A stretch of DNA of 22,393 nucleotides from DATCVA01 sp036567205 (GCA_036567205.1 DATCVA010000172.1:1-22393); one strand, 5' to 3'; positions 1 to 6,507 are shown, numbered from the stretch's first letter. Made by a program: numbers and translations. The notes: generated by a model not told the origin, from the sequence alone.

Positions 1-299
1 TGCACCCAATAGGTTTTCGCCAGCTTATGTTTCGGATCGGTGATGCGCGCCTGTAAAGCGCCATCGTTGGTCAGCAGGACCAAGCCCTCGCTATCGCGAT
101 CAAGACGCCCGGCGGGATAGACGTCGGGTATTTTGACGAAGTCCTTGAGGGTGGCGCGCGCCTGGTCGTCATGGAACTGGGTCAGCACGTCGAAAGGCTT
201 GTTCAGCGCCAGCAAACGGGGTTCTGCGGGCGGCGCTTTGGCTACTCGGCGTACGGTCGATTTGTGGCGGTGAAGAGGTGGGGCTGAACGAGACGGCAT
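1..299 (-). CDS. rluE: 23S rRNA pseudouridine synthase, RluE/RsuA family (5' part only)
   Basis: The minus strand encodes the first 99 residues of an RsuA/RluB/RluE-type pseudouridine synthase; the rest lies outside the window. Visible landmarks are ALNKPFDVL (about residues 31-39), GRLDRDSEGL (64-73), whose Asp67 is the family's catalytic aspartate, and LLTNDG (75-80). The N-terminus is short and Arg/Pro-rich, with no room for an S4 domain, which favours RluE (23S U2457 isomerisation) over RsuA or RluB. The start is taken as ATG at 299; an in-frame ATG at 314 adds five codons and neither has a strong ribosome binding site. The gene is divergent from the parDE pair. This is a housekeeping gene and probably marks the border of the accessory region. 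The family is certain; the exact paralogue less so. Confidence 0.85.
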   Translation of the reverse strand, partial: MPSRSAPPLHRHKSTVRRVAKAPPAEPRLLALNKPFDVLTQFHDDQARATLKDFVKIPDVYPAGRLDRDSEGLVLLTNDGALQARITDPKHKLAKTYWV

Positions 300-419
300 T
301 CGGTAACTTACCATATATGTCTAATTTTCCCTGGCTCATTTGGTTGATTAGTTGGCTTGGCTGTGCAAACGGACGGAAACAGATGTAATGCGCAGGCTTA
401 TTCTGATACCGTTGAAATA

Positions 420-440
420 GCCTCCACAACTGCCTCCACA
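420..440. repeat. Short direct repeat upstream of parDE
   Basis: The nonamer GCCTCCACA occurs at 420-428 and again at 432-440, a 12-base period, immediately upstream of the parDE -35 box. It could be part of the antitoxin binding region or chance; nothing else supports a role. Confidence 0.35.
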
Positions 441-442
441 GC

Positions 443-471
443 TTGATAATAGTTATTAAAAATACTATCAT
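443..471 (+). promoter_or_regulatory. parDE promoter with overlapping palindromic operator
   Basis: A -35 box TTGATA (443-448) and a -10 box TATCAT (466-471, one mismatch to TATAAT) are separated by 17 bases. TGATA (444-448) and TATCA (466-470) are inverted copies, so an imperfect palindrome covers both promoter boxes. ParD antitoxins are ribbon-helix-helix repressors that normally bind such sites, so this is the likely autoregulatory operator. Transcription would begin near 478, before the AAAGGA ribosome binding site at 491-496. Confidence 0.6.
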
Positions 472-503
472 TTTTCTGTAAGGCACTTCTAAAGGACGGA
501 ATC

Positions 504-761
504 ATGATTAGCGCAGATTTAGGCCAACAACTCGAGAGTTTCGTCAGCCGCCTCGTTGCGACGGGGAGGTACGGTTCCAAAAGTGAGGTACTGCGTGAGG
601 GCGTGCGGCTTATCCAAGACCGTGAGGCCCGGCTTGCCGCATTGGATGCGTCGGTAGCGCGGGGACTGGCCGACGCTGATGCGGGACGCACCAAACCCGC
701 TGACGACGTCTTTGATCGGCTTCAGGCCAAATATACGGAAATGGCGAACAAGCGAACATGA
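504..761 (+). CDS. parD: ParD-type antitoxin (ribbon-helix-helix)
   Basis: An 85-residue protein with the ParD/CopG layout. The N-terminal half is a ribbon-helix-helix DNA-binding module (ISADLGQQLESFVSRLVATG, then KSEVLREGVRLI at about 27-38). A charged C-terminal tail (about 45-85) would wrap and neutralise the toxin. The ATG at 504 follows AAAGGA with seven bases between. Its stop overlaps the toxin start in an ATGA (758-761), so the two are translationally coupled with the antitoxin first, as usual for type II systems. It is expected to repress its own promoter alone or with ParE. Length and sequence fit chromosomal ParD of the type found in many proteobacteria. Confidence 0.88.
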   Translation: MISADLGQQLESFVSRLVATGRYGSKSEVLREGVRLIQDREARLAALDASVARGLADADAGRTKPADDVFDRLQAKYTEMANKRT

Positions 762-1060
762 TCGTCCACATCACGGGCGAGGCGGAGCACGAGCTGGAAC
801 GCATCGGCGACTATATCGCCCAGGATAGCCCCAAGCGGGCGTTGACCTTTGTACGTGAACTACGCGAGCAGTGCTTGAGCCTTACGAATATGCCTTTGGC
901 ATTCCCATTGGTTCCGCGCTACGAGGTGTACGGCATCCGGCGCCGAGCACATGGCAATTACCTGATTTTCTACCGAGTCGAGGCTGATCGGGTCGTTGTT
1001 CTGCATGTGCTGCATGGGGTCATGGATTATGCTGCAATCCTATTTCAAGATGAGGCGTGA
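758..1060 (+). CDS. parE: ParE/RelE-superfamily toxin
   Basis: A 100-residue protein of the RelE/ParE fold. The N-terminal segment ITGEAEHELERIGDYIAQDSP resembles the first strand and two helices of ParE proteins. The middle carries GIRRRAHGNYLIFYRV (about 69-84), and the end has the typical VVLHVLHGVMDY (about 84-95). ParE toxins usually poison DNA gyrase, whereas RelE relatives cleave mRNA; the sequence alone does not decide, but the ParD partner favours ParE. Translation is coupled to the antitoxin by a 4-base overlap. The gene looks intact and is followed by an intrinsic terminator at 1172-1200. Confidence 0.87.
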   Translation: MIVHITGEAEHELERIGDYIAQDSPKRALTFVRELREQCLSLTNMPLAFPLVPRYEVYGIRRRAHGNYLIFYRVEADRVVVLHVLHGVMDYAAILFQDEA

Positions 1061-1171
1061 GTGCACAGCAGTAGCAGTAGGCACTTGGAAAGAACGCTCA
1101 TCGACCTTGCTTATAAAGCTCCGAACGCTGGATAAACGGCTCCAACATATTATAAAAAGCCACGATTATGC

Positions 1172-1200
1172 AAGGGCCAGCTGCAAGGCCGGCCCTTTTT
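1172..1200 (+). terminator. Intrinsic terminator after parDE
   Basis: AAGGGCC (1172-1178) pairs with GGCCCTT (1191-1197). After one A/C mismatch a further GC/GC pair closes a small loop, and a T run (1196-1200) follows. The T tract is on the plus strand only, so it terminates parDE and not the opposing hydrolase gene ending at 1249. The rest of 1061-1248 shows nothing that looks like a gene. Confidence 0.75.
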
Positions 1201-1248
1201 CCCCTCGTGACGCTTTATAAGCTTAACCCTGGAAGAGACAGCGTGTAA

Positions 1249-2175
1249 TCATTTGGCCATATAAACGGGAGCCGGCTGTGCCAGGAACGAGTAAAGAATG
1301 TGATAGACCATCATATAGTTTTTCTGCTGGAAGCTGGCGTGTGCAATTCCCGGCATGATGGCGAAGTGCTTGTCCGAGTTTGGCAACTTGTCATAGAAAT
1401 CCAGTAGGTCCGCTTGCGATGCAATGCCGTCATATTCGCCTCGCATAACGATGGTGGGCGCTTTAATTTTTTTAGGGTCGACCACGGGTAAATGCGAGCA
1501 CATGTCTATATAGGTGCCATTTGGCATTTCGCTGTCCAGTTCCAGGATGGCATCGGCAAAACAATCGACTACTTGCGGGTCTGCTGTGCCTGGGTGGTCG
1601 CGCTCGAAAATGGAATGTACAAACTTCCGGTCAATGGGGCGCGTTGCGCTGGCTTGAAATTGCGGCAATTTTTTAGCCCGCTCGGCTAAGGTGGGGCTGC
1701 CTTCACCCGTGTATACGAAAGCGTCTAAAGCTAAACGATTGACTCGATCGGGATGGTTCTGGGCGAATAGGGCGGCACGCAGGGCTCCGGACGAGATCCC
1801 ATATAGACTTAACGGTATATTGCCCCGGACCGAGGCAATATATTGGGCAGCCTGCGCGCAATTTTTGGCGCCCGTGGCAATGTCTGACTTATGGCTGCGG
1901 TCTTTGCTGGACCGGCCATACCCTTCCATATCGACGCACCACGTATTAAAACCATGGCGCGCAAACCATTCCATTACTGAGGAGTTTGGCCGGCCAGGCA
2001 CTTGAAGGTCAAATGTGGGGGTCGAGGCCATTGACGAGCCATGGACGAACATGATTATTCCGCGAGATTTTGCCGGGTCGCCTGTAAATTTCTCGCGAAG
2101 GAATAGCTTGACTCCGTCCTGTTCCGACCAGTGGTCACGGCTTTCTACTTGAATTGCCTGGAAGTTGTCTGACAC
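1249..2175 (-). CDS. Alpha/beta-hydrolase fold protein, coupled to the triple-RidA gene
   Basis: A 308-residue alpha/beta hydrolase. The oxyanion motif is VHGSS (44-48), the nucleophile elbow GISSG gives Ser128, the acid is Asp249 in GEYDG, and the catalytic His279 lies in GIAHASF. All three triad members are present. No signal peptide is seen, so it should be cytoplasmic. The start is a GTG at 2175, chosen because AAGGAG stands eight bases before it and the upstream gene stops only two bases earlier; longer in-frame readings would overlap that gene. Coupling to a RidA-family gene recalls the RutC/RutD pair of pyrimidine degradation, where a RidA protein and a hydrolase act in sequence, but the substrate here is unknown. 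An esterase, lactonase or amide hydrolase is possible. Confidence 0.85.
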   Translation of the reverse strand: MSDNFQAIQVESRDHWSEQDGVKLFLREKFTGDPAKSRGIIMFVHGSSMASTPTFDLQVPGRPNSSVMEWFARHGFNTWCVDMEGYGRSSKDRSHKSDIATGAKNCAQAAQYIASVRGNIPLSLYGISSGALRAALFAQNHPDRVNRLALDAFVYTGEGSPTLAERAKKLPQFQASATRPIDRKFVHSIFERDHPGTADPQVVDCFADAILELDSEMPNGTYIDMCSHLPVVDPKKIKAPTIVMRGEYDGIASQADLLDFYDKLPNSDKHFAIMPGIAHASFQQKNYMMVYHILYSFLAQPAPVYMAK

Positions 2176-2177
2176 TT

Positions 2178-3470
2178 TTATTTCTCCTTGGTTGGCACAT
2201 AGCCAGTAAGATCCACAATAAGCTCCGCGCCAGGGACAAATAACGACGAGTTGGCCTGTACAGCGGAAAAAGGCAAACCGATATCTCCAATAATGTGCTG
2301 CCATTGCGCATAGGCGCTGGTAAAGCTGGTCAGGCTTTTTTGAAAGTGCAGGGCACGCACCACATTCAGTAAAGAACTGCCGCCGGCAGCGAATATTTTC
2401 TTGGCTTTATCTAGAATGTCGGCCATTTGCACGCCCGTCGTATCATCAAAATAAGGTGCGCTGGCATTGACTTGTGCGCGGCTTATTAATCCGTGCTGGT
2501 CAATTGCCATCAGGCCGGCTACGAACAGCAGATCGTCCAGGCGTCTTGCTGGCAACATGTTCGGGCAGATAAGTTCGACGTCGCAATTGACGTCGACGAT
2601 GCGATCACGTGCATTTTCGTGCGCGGCGATTACATTTATTTCCAGCGTGGCATCGCGGGTGCCAAACGCGGGATGCCGCACAGGAATAATTGTTGTTGGC
2701 GGTACTTGCCCCGTGAATGCAGCTTGCCAGGCTTGCCAGAACGCCGGCAGGTCTTCCTCGTGGCTAAGATACACCTGAGCCTTAAGGATCAGGTCCATAT
2801 CGCTGCCGCTAGCGGCCAGCGCTGGAACAAGGCGTTCACGGATTAGATAATCAGCCTCGAGCTTGATGCGGGTCCCTTTCCATAATTGAGTATTGGGCAC
2901 GGTGGCTTCCGGAGCAATATTGCCGCTTTTGTCGCGAGCCAGTTGCCCGGCCACGAAGATCATGTCGCCTGCCTTAAGGCAGGGGCTATAGCCGGATTCT
3001 TTCGGGGCCCCCAAATTGGTGGACGTTACCGGGCCGACATTGAAGCCGCTGTCGATCGTGGCGGCCATTACCTGGATATCCATGTCGGCATCGGTGTTGA
3101 GCAAACCATTGACAAGTACCGATGTACTGGGCGAGACCTTACCCTTCATGGCGGCCTTGCGGGCGCAATGGTAAGGGTCGACTGCCTGCCACTGCGGGTA
3201 ATACTGGTCCAGCCGGACTACATGAGACAAGTCGCTGCCGGCGGCTTCGAGTTGCCTGGTCATGGAGTTGAAAATGAACTGTGCTTCGCGTTCCGCCTTG
3301 GGAGGCGTGTCGAGCGGCCGCCCCGGCTTAAGGACATTGACATCAAGAGAGCCGTTGCTATCGACGGCTCGAAGACCTGTTCCAAATACCCAATTCCCGG
3401 CTTTTATTATTGGCGCATGGAAAATATTGCCGGTTCCAAGCTTTGTTACGTTGAAGCGCTCAATAGTCAT
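2178..3470 (-). CDS. Protein of three tandem RidA/YjgF-like domains
   Basis: A 430-residue protein built from three consecutive RidA (YjgF/YER057c/UK114) units at about residues 8-140, 143-284 and 290-425. Each unit repeats a pattern: a VFGTG, FVAGQ or FVAGL strand (28-32, 172-176, 316-320), a helix ending near AAGSDL, AASGSDMD or AAGGSSLL, and a final beta strand (DIQVMAA, LEINVIA, LIVDLTG). Stand-alone RidA proteins have about 130 residues and form trimers, so this chain could make a trimer-like ring by itself. RidA enzymes hydrolyse reactive enamines and imines, but the arginine that binds substrate carboxylate in E. coli RidA (Arg105) seems absent in all three units by hand alignment. The start is ATG at 3470; its ribosome binding site is weak (GCGAGA). 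It is co-transcribed with the downstream hydrolase and divergent from a Bug protein gene. Confidence 0.85.
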   Translation of the reverse strand: MTIERFNVTKLGTGNIFHAPIIKAGNWVFGTGLRAVDSNGSLDVNVLKPGRPLDTPPKAEREAQFIFNSMTRQLEAAGSDLSHVVRLDQYYPQWQAVDPYHCARKAAMKGKVSPSTSVLVNGLLNTDADMDIQVMAATIDSGFNVGPVTSTNLGAPKESGYSPCLKAGDMIFVAGQLARDKSGNIAPEATVPNTQLWKGTRIKLEADYLIRERLVPALAASGSDMDLILKAQVYLSHEEDLPAFWQAWQAAFTGQVPPTTIIPVRHPAFGTRDATLEINVIAAHENARDRIVDVNCDVELICPNMLPARRLDDLLFVAGLMAIDQHGLISRAQVNASAPYFDDTTGVQMADILDKAKKIFAAGGSSLLNVVRALHFQKSLTSFTSAYAQWQHIIGDIGLPFSAVQANSSLFVPGAELIVDLTGYVPTKEK

Positions 3471-3590
3471 AATGTCTCGCTGATTTTTGGTTGTATCGGA
3501 AACGCTGTCGGTATGCGGTTCGTTATTAGTGCATTCGGGAAAAAATACCGGTTCTGAAGATGGAACTGAGACAAATCCGAGGTGGCTGCA

Positions 3591-3629
3591 TTCAAACCAC
3601 TTTCGCTGGTCGTGGTTGAGTGGTTTGAA
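3591..3629. promoter_or_regulatory. Perfect 11-bp inverted repeat upstream of the RidA gene
   Basis: TTCAAACCACT (3591-3601) and AGTGGTTTGAA (3619-3629) are exact reverse complements separated by 17 bases. Arm length and centre-to-centre distance (28 bases) suit a regulator dimer pair or a cruciform. It lies 121-159 bases before the RidA start codon. The core AACCA/TGGTT resembles the other candidate GntR elements of this module. Confidence 0.5.
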
Positions 3630-3676
3630 TAGTGCCTGCCATTGCAATAAATTTCTTTTAATCTACTTATTTGAGA

Positions 3677-3696
3677 AAACCAATTTTGGCTGGTTT
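3677..3696. promoter_or_regulatory. Inverted repeat AAACCA-N8-TGGTTT
   Basis: AAACCA (3677-3682) and TGGTTT (3691-3696) are inverted copies around eight bases. The element includes CCAATTTTGG (3680-3689), itself a palindrome, and resembles the ACCAAT/ATTGGT element at 6357-6372. It is a candidate regulator binding site. Confidence 0.4.
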
Positions 3697-3874
3697 GTAT
3701 AGTATGCCTTGCCGAATTTTCCCTATGCGTAAGCTTCCTGGATTATGCCGTAATGTTATATATTCCTTTATTTTCAATGGGTAATGGCAATAAATTTGCA
3801 CTTTATCTTTGTTGAGCGTCTTTTTCTTCAGTTTTTTACAGCACTTGTTTCTTTACGTGTTACTGATCACTATT

Positions 3875-3944
3875 AACCAATTTGCATAAATGATCAACCA
3901 ATGTTGGCGTAATGTCAACGAAGTAGATATACTGGTAACCAATT
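3875..3944. promoter_or_regulatory. Three helically spaced AACCAAT elements upstream of the Bug gene
   Basis: AACCAAT begins at 3875, 3896 and 3937, spacings of 21 and 41 bases, close to two and four helical turns, so all face the same side of DNA. The third copy sits in TGGTAACCAATT (3933-3944), which resembles TGGT-N-ACCA operators of FadR-family GntR proteins. They lie 245-315 bases upstream of the Bug start codon. Confidence 0.45.
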
Positions 3945-3960
3945 GCGGGCGCCCGGCAAT
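3942..3960. promoter_or_regulatory. GC-rich near-palindrome
   Basis: ATTGC (3942-3946) and GCAAT (3956-3960) flank a GGGCGCCC core, giving a 19-base near-perfect palindrome adjoining the last AACCAAT element. It may be a second regulator's operator; TAGTTTTT follows, so a weak terminator cannot be excluded. Confidence 0.35.
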
Positions 3961-4189
3961 TAGTTTTTGCGTTAAGGCTGTTCCCGAAAAAACGCAGCAA
4001 TTTCCGAAGTGATCCTCGTCGAATTTTTAAGCTTTGCAAGACCGCGAATGCGGATGAAGCTGGTTCTGTATTACGCGTGCATTTTCTTCATATTCAATTT
4101 GCTTTGCCAGGCCTATAACACCTTGCTTATAGGATGAATGTACAGAGAAAAGTCTTAACCGTAGTAAACACACCAATAAAGGAGACGTT

Positions 4190-5215
4190 ATGGTTCAGAT
4201 GCAACAGTGCAACGGAAGATACGCTACGGCTGGAAAAAGCCTTATGCAAAGGGTGCTTTTTGCAATGGTTTTTCCTGTATTGCTTTTAATGTCTTGGCCT
4301 ACGTTCGCGAGCGAGCAGTATCCAAATCGTCCGGTCAAACTCGTGGTGCCGTTTGCTGCCGGCGGTTTTACTGATATTGCAGCGCGAGTAGTCGGTCAGG
4401 AACTTTCGGAAATACTTGGCCAGCCCTTTGTCGTTGAAAATCGTCCTGGTGCAGGCTCAACCATAGGGACCGATATGGTGGCCAAGTCTGCGCCAGACGG
4501 CTATACGCTGGCGCTTATTTCTACTAATCATGTTACTAGTCACTTGCTTTACAAGAATCTTACCTACGATCCGCTTAAAAGCTTTACTCCCATTGCCAAA
4601 GTAGCCGATAGCCCTTATGTGTTGTTAGTTAATTCTAAAGTGCCGGTCAATTCCGTACAGGAACTTATCGCGTTATCCAAGAAAAAACGCGATATACCGC
4701 TTCATTACGGTTCTTCGGGAAATGGTAGCACCCAGCATTTGATGGGGTCTTTGTTCATCAATAAGACCGGTGCCAAGCTAGAGCATGTGCCTTATCGCGG
4801 CAGTGCCCAGGCAATGCAAGATCTTGCAGCGGGGTTTGTTGATGCCAGTTTCGCGGCAATTTCAAACAGTTTGCCCCATTTGCGTGCCGGAAAGCTTAAA
4901 GCATTGGCGGTCACCAGCCTGAAACGCAGTCCCTATCTGCCTGACGTTCCTAGTCTTGATGAAGCAGGCGTTACTGGGTACGAAGGGGTTGTGTGGTTGG
5001 CTCTTATCGGCCCGGAAGGTATGCAAGAAAGTGTCGTGCAGCGTTTAAACGATGCTGTTCGCAAGGGGCTTAGCAAGAAATCGGCTCGAGAAGCATTAGC
5101 GGCTGCGGGTGTCGATGTCAGGTTAAGCAGCCCACAAGAGCTGAAGACGTATATGGCTCAAGAGGACAAACTATGGGGCGATGTAGTCCGAGGTCTTAAT
5201 ATTAAGATCGACTAA
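4190..5215 (+). CDS. Periplasmic Bug/TctC-family solute-binding protein
   Basis: A 341-residue member of the Bug (tripartite tricarboxylate transporter receptor) family. An unusually long 40-residue signal peptide (basic and polar 1-21, hydrophobic 22-36, cleavage after TFA) precedes the mature start SEQYPNRPVKLVVPF. Family landmarks are VPFAAGGFTD (about 53-62), VVENRPGAGS, the PDGYTL segment, the NLTYDP-LKSFTPI block and HVPYRG. These loops cradle carboxylate ligands in known Bug structures. The start at 4190 follows AAAGGAGACGTT; Met19 would give a more ordinary signal peptide but has a weaker ribosome site. No tctA or tctB membrane gene is present, so this is an orphan receptor, as is common in Bordetella relatives. 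It likely delivers the carboxylated substrate of the RidA/hydrolase operon next door. Confidence 0.92.
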   Translation: MVQMQQCNGRYATAGKSLMQRVLFAMVFPVLLLMSWPTFASEQYPNRPVKLVVPFAAGGFTDIAARVVGQELSEILGQPFVVENRPGAGSTIGTDMVAKSAPDGYTLALISTNHVTSHLLYKNLTYDPLKSFTPIAKVADSPYVLLVNSKVPVNSVQELIALSKKKRDIPLHYGSSGNGSTQHLMGSLFINKTGAKLEHVPYRGSAQAMQDLAAGFVDASFAAISNSLPHLRAGKLKALAVTSLKRSPYLPDVPSLDEAGVTGYEGVVWLALIGPEGMQESVVQRLNDAVRKGLSKKSAREALAAAGVDVRLSSPQELKTYMAQEDKLWGDVVRGLNIKID

Positions 5216-5278
5216 TAAAAAAGAAGGGGCCGGGGTCGGTGTGGCTGCCGCAACGACTCCGTTCAAGTGCTTTTAGCC

Positions 5279-5295
5279 GCCCCGAAGTGCGGGGC
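5279..5295. terminator. Possible hairpin between convergent genes
   Basis: GCCCCG (5279-5284) and CGGGGC (5290-5295) form a 6-bp GC stem with a five-base loop between the stops of the Bug gene (5215) and the opposing GntR gene (5320). Neither side has a proper T tract, so termination is only a guess. Confidence 0.3.
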
Positions 5296-5319
5296 ATGGG
5301 CAGCCAATTAGGCAGCCAA

Positions 5320-6039
5320 TCAGCTTTTATAGCCCAGCAAATTATGGTTTACCTTGCGAAGGTGTTCCCTCATTGCGGCCTCGGCCTGTGCGGCATCACG
5401 CGATTGCAAGGACTGGAAAATTGCGCGATGTTCCGCTTCGCGAGCGGCTCGCCGTTCTTTAGTAGAGTTTCGGCGTTTCAGTTCACCCCACTCCGTCAGA
5501 TTCCGGGCCGATGTGATGGTTTGGTAAATGGTGATAATCAGCCGATTATGCGTAGCGTGGGCGATTGCTTCGTGGAAGCGTCCATCCCATACCTCAAAAT
5601 CGTCCAGGTTACGCGCCGCTTCGGCCTGCACCATCGCTGTCCTGATTCGTTCCATGTCGGCGCCATTAGCGTGCGCTACAACCAGAACAGGCATCTGAGG
5701 TTCAAGCAGCATTCGGGCTTCCATGATTTCCTGGGGGCTTGCGTCTCGGCCGTCGGCGATGACCGGCGCCGCCAAATCGGCTACAGGCGGTTTAGCAACG
5801 TATGTTCCGCTTCCCATGATCCGGACGATTTCGCCCCGGGCCTCGATTCTGGCTAATCCCGCCCTGATGGCGCCGCGAGATACGTTAAAGCGTTCAGCCA
5901 GGACTCGCTCGGTAGGAAGGCGCGCGCCCGGGCCGTAGGCCGGCTCTGACATCAGATGGGCTAACGCCTCGTCCAACGCACTAGCTGTAAGAGGACGGAG
6001 GCTATCGGACTGACCGATTCCGACTTCTTGATTTAGCAT
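5320..6039 (-). CDS. GntR-family repressor, FadR/FCD subfamily (module 1)
   Basis: A 239-residue regulator. The winged helix spans about residues 20-82 with the GntR signature LPTERVLAERFNVSRGAIRAG (41-61) and a GSGTYV wing. The FCD ligand domain (about 105-235) shows the usual metal-binding set: Asp152 and His156 in DGRFH, His204 in EAEH, and His226 in MREH. FCD domains typically bind small organic acids. The start is ATG at 6039, preceded by AAGGG with seven bases spacing; longer in-frame readings are not supported. It is convergent with the Bug gene and divergent from the TSUP transporter. ACCAAT/ATTGGT elements on both sides of this block are candidate operators, so it probably controls the whole module and responds to its substrate or an intermediate. 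Confidence 0.9.
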   Translation of the reverse strand: MLNQEVGIGQSDSLRPLTASALDEALAHLMSEPAYGPGARLPTERVLAERFNVSRGAIRAGLARIEARGEIVRIMGSGTYVAKPPVADLAAPVIADGRDASPQEIMEARMLLEPQMPVLVVAHANGADMERIRTAMVQAEAARNLDDFEVWDGRFHEAIAHATHNRLIITIYQTITSARNLTEWGELKRRNSTKERRAAREAEHRAIFQSLQSRDAAQAEAAMREHLRKVNHNLLGYKS

Positions 6040-6135
6040 GTTGTAACCCTTAATACGCCGTTCATTCAATACTAAGCGCTGTTTAACTTCTATGCCATGG
6101 TTGCGGCTAATCAATCTGGGAAGACCAATTTTAGC

Positions 6136-6154
6136 GACCACCTGCAAAATGGTC
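6136..6154. promoter_or_regulatory. Inverted repeat GACCA-N9-TGGTC upstream of the GntR gene
   Basis: GACCA (6136-6140) and TGGTC (6150-6154) are inverted copies with nine bases between, about 100 bases before the GntR start codon. A further GACCAATTTT stands at 6123-6132. A candidate autoregulatory site. Confidence 0.35.
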
Positions 6155-6356
6155 AAAATATACCGCTGTAATAATAGCCAAGCCAGTACAGTGGTTCGCA
6201 ATAATGTCCGGGAAATTTATTACGCTGCACAAACGTCTACTGCAGACGATATTACCGCATTCCATGGTGCTGCCTTCCCACACCAGTATCGACGGCCAGT
6301 TTTATTACGTATAACAGCCGTCCTAGCGAAGGCATCAACGCTTAAACGTATTATCA

Positions 6357-6372
6357 ACCAATTTTTATTGGT
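6357..6372. promoter_or_regulatory. ACCAAT-N4-ATTGGT palindrome
   Basis: ACCAAT (6357-6362) and ATTGGT (6367-6372) are exact inverted copies around TTTT. The half-site is the same as in the three elements at 3875-3944, linking both intergenic regions to one regulator. The halves are in the inward orientation opposite to the classic TGGT-N-ACCA of FadR-type operators. Confidence 0.45.
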
Positions 6373-6401
6373 AAGAATAATTAGCTGGAAACTGGTATTT
6401 T

Positions 6402-6411
6402 TGGTTGACCA
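6402..6411. promoter_or_regulatory. TGGT-TG-ACCA operator candidate upstream of the TSUP gene
   Basis: The 10-base palindrome TGGTTGACCA matches the TGGT-Nx-ACCA pattern bound by FadR-family GntR proteins. It overlaps the best -35 candidate (TTGACC, 6405-6410), an arrangement fitting repression of the transporter gene. Confidence 0.45.
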
Positions 6412-6507
6412 CTTTTAAGGCTGATGGCAAGATGGCCCCTGCGCAGACGGCATTACATGCCTTCATAGCGCCCGATGTAATCCGCGTCAATTTTTTGCGA
6501 GCAGTGA

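Larger units (their letters stand above)
3471..4189. other. 719-base intergenic region between divergent genes, rich in operator-like repeats
   Basis: No convincing gene is seen. The region is AT-rich and holds two inverted repeats (3591-3629 and 3677-3696), three AACCAAT elements (3875-3944) and a palindrome (3942-3960). A weak plus-strand promoter candidate is TTGCCA (4104-4109), 18 bases, then TATAGG (4128-4133). The ribosome binding site AAAGGAG precedes the Bug gene at 4190. It probably carries the promoters of both the RidA/hydrolase operon and the Bug gene and binds the GntR regulator encoded at 5320-6039. Confidence 0.6.
6040..6507. other. 468-base intergenic region between divergent GntR and TSUP genes
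   Basis: No gene is seen. It holds three inverted repeats built on GACCA/TGGTC, ACCAAT/ATTGGT and TGGT/ACCA (6136-6154, 6357-6372, 6402-6411). A weak promoter candidate for the transporter is TTGACC (6405-6410), 17 bases, CAAGAT (6428-6433), overlapped by the last repeat. Short frames across the region have no ribosome binding site or family features. Confidence 0.55.

Noticed and set aside
996..1220. Small open frame after parE
   Set aside because: It overlaps the parE end and runs through the terminator hairpin; no ribosome site and no family features.
2886..3557. Long plus-strand open frame opposite the triple-RidA gene
   Set aside because: It is exactly antisense to a gene with clear RidA domains, has no ribosome site and its translation shows no family features.
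3591..3944. CRISPR-like array from repeated AACCA elements
   Set aside because: Repeats are 6-11 bases, in mixed orientation and unevenly spaced; there are no unique spacers of constant length and no cas genes.
5239..5856. 205-codon plus-strand frame opposite the GntR gene
   Set aside because: The minus strand has a complete winged helix and FCD domain with metal ligands and a good ribosome site; the plus-strand product is compositionally odd and begins in the intergenic hairpin region.
6092..6418. Open frame in the GntR-TSUP intergenic region
   Set aside because: It overlaps the GntR start and the operator-like repeats, has no ribosome site and gives a low-complexity product without recognisable motifs.
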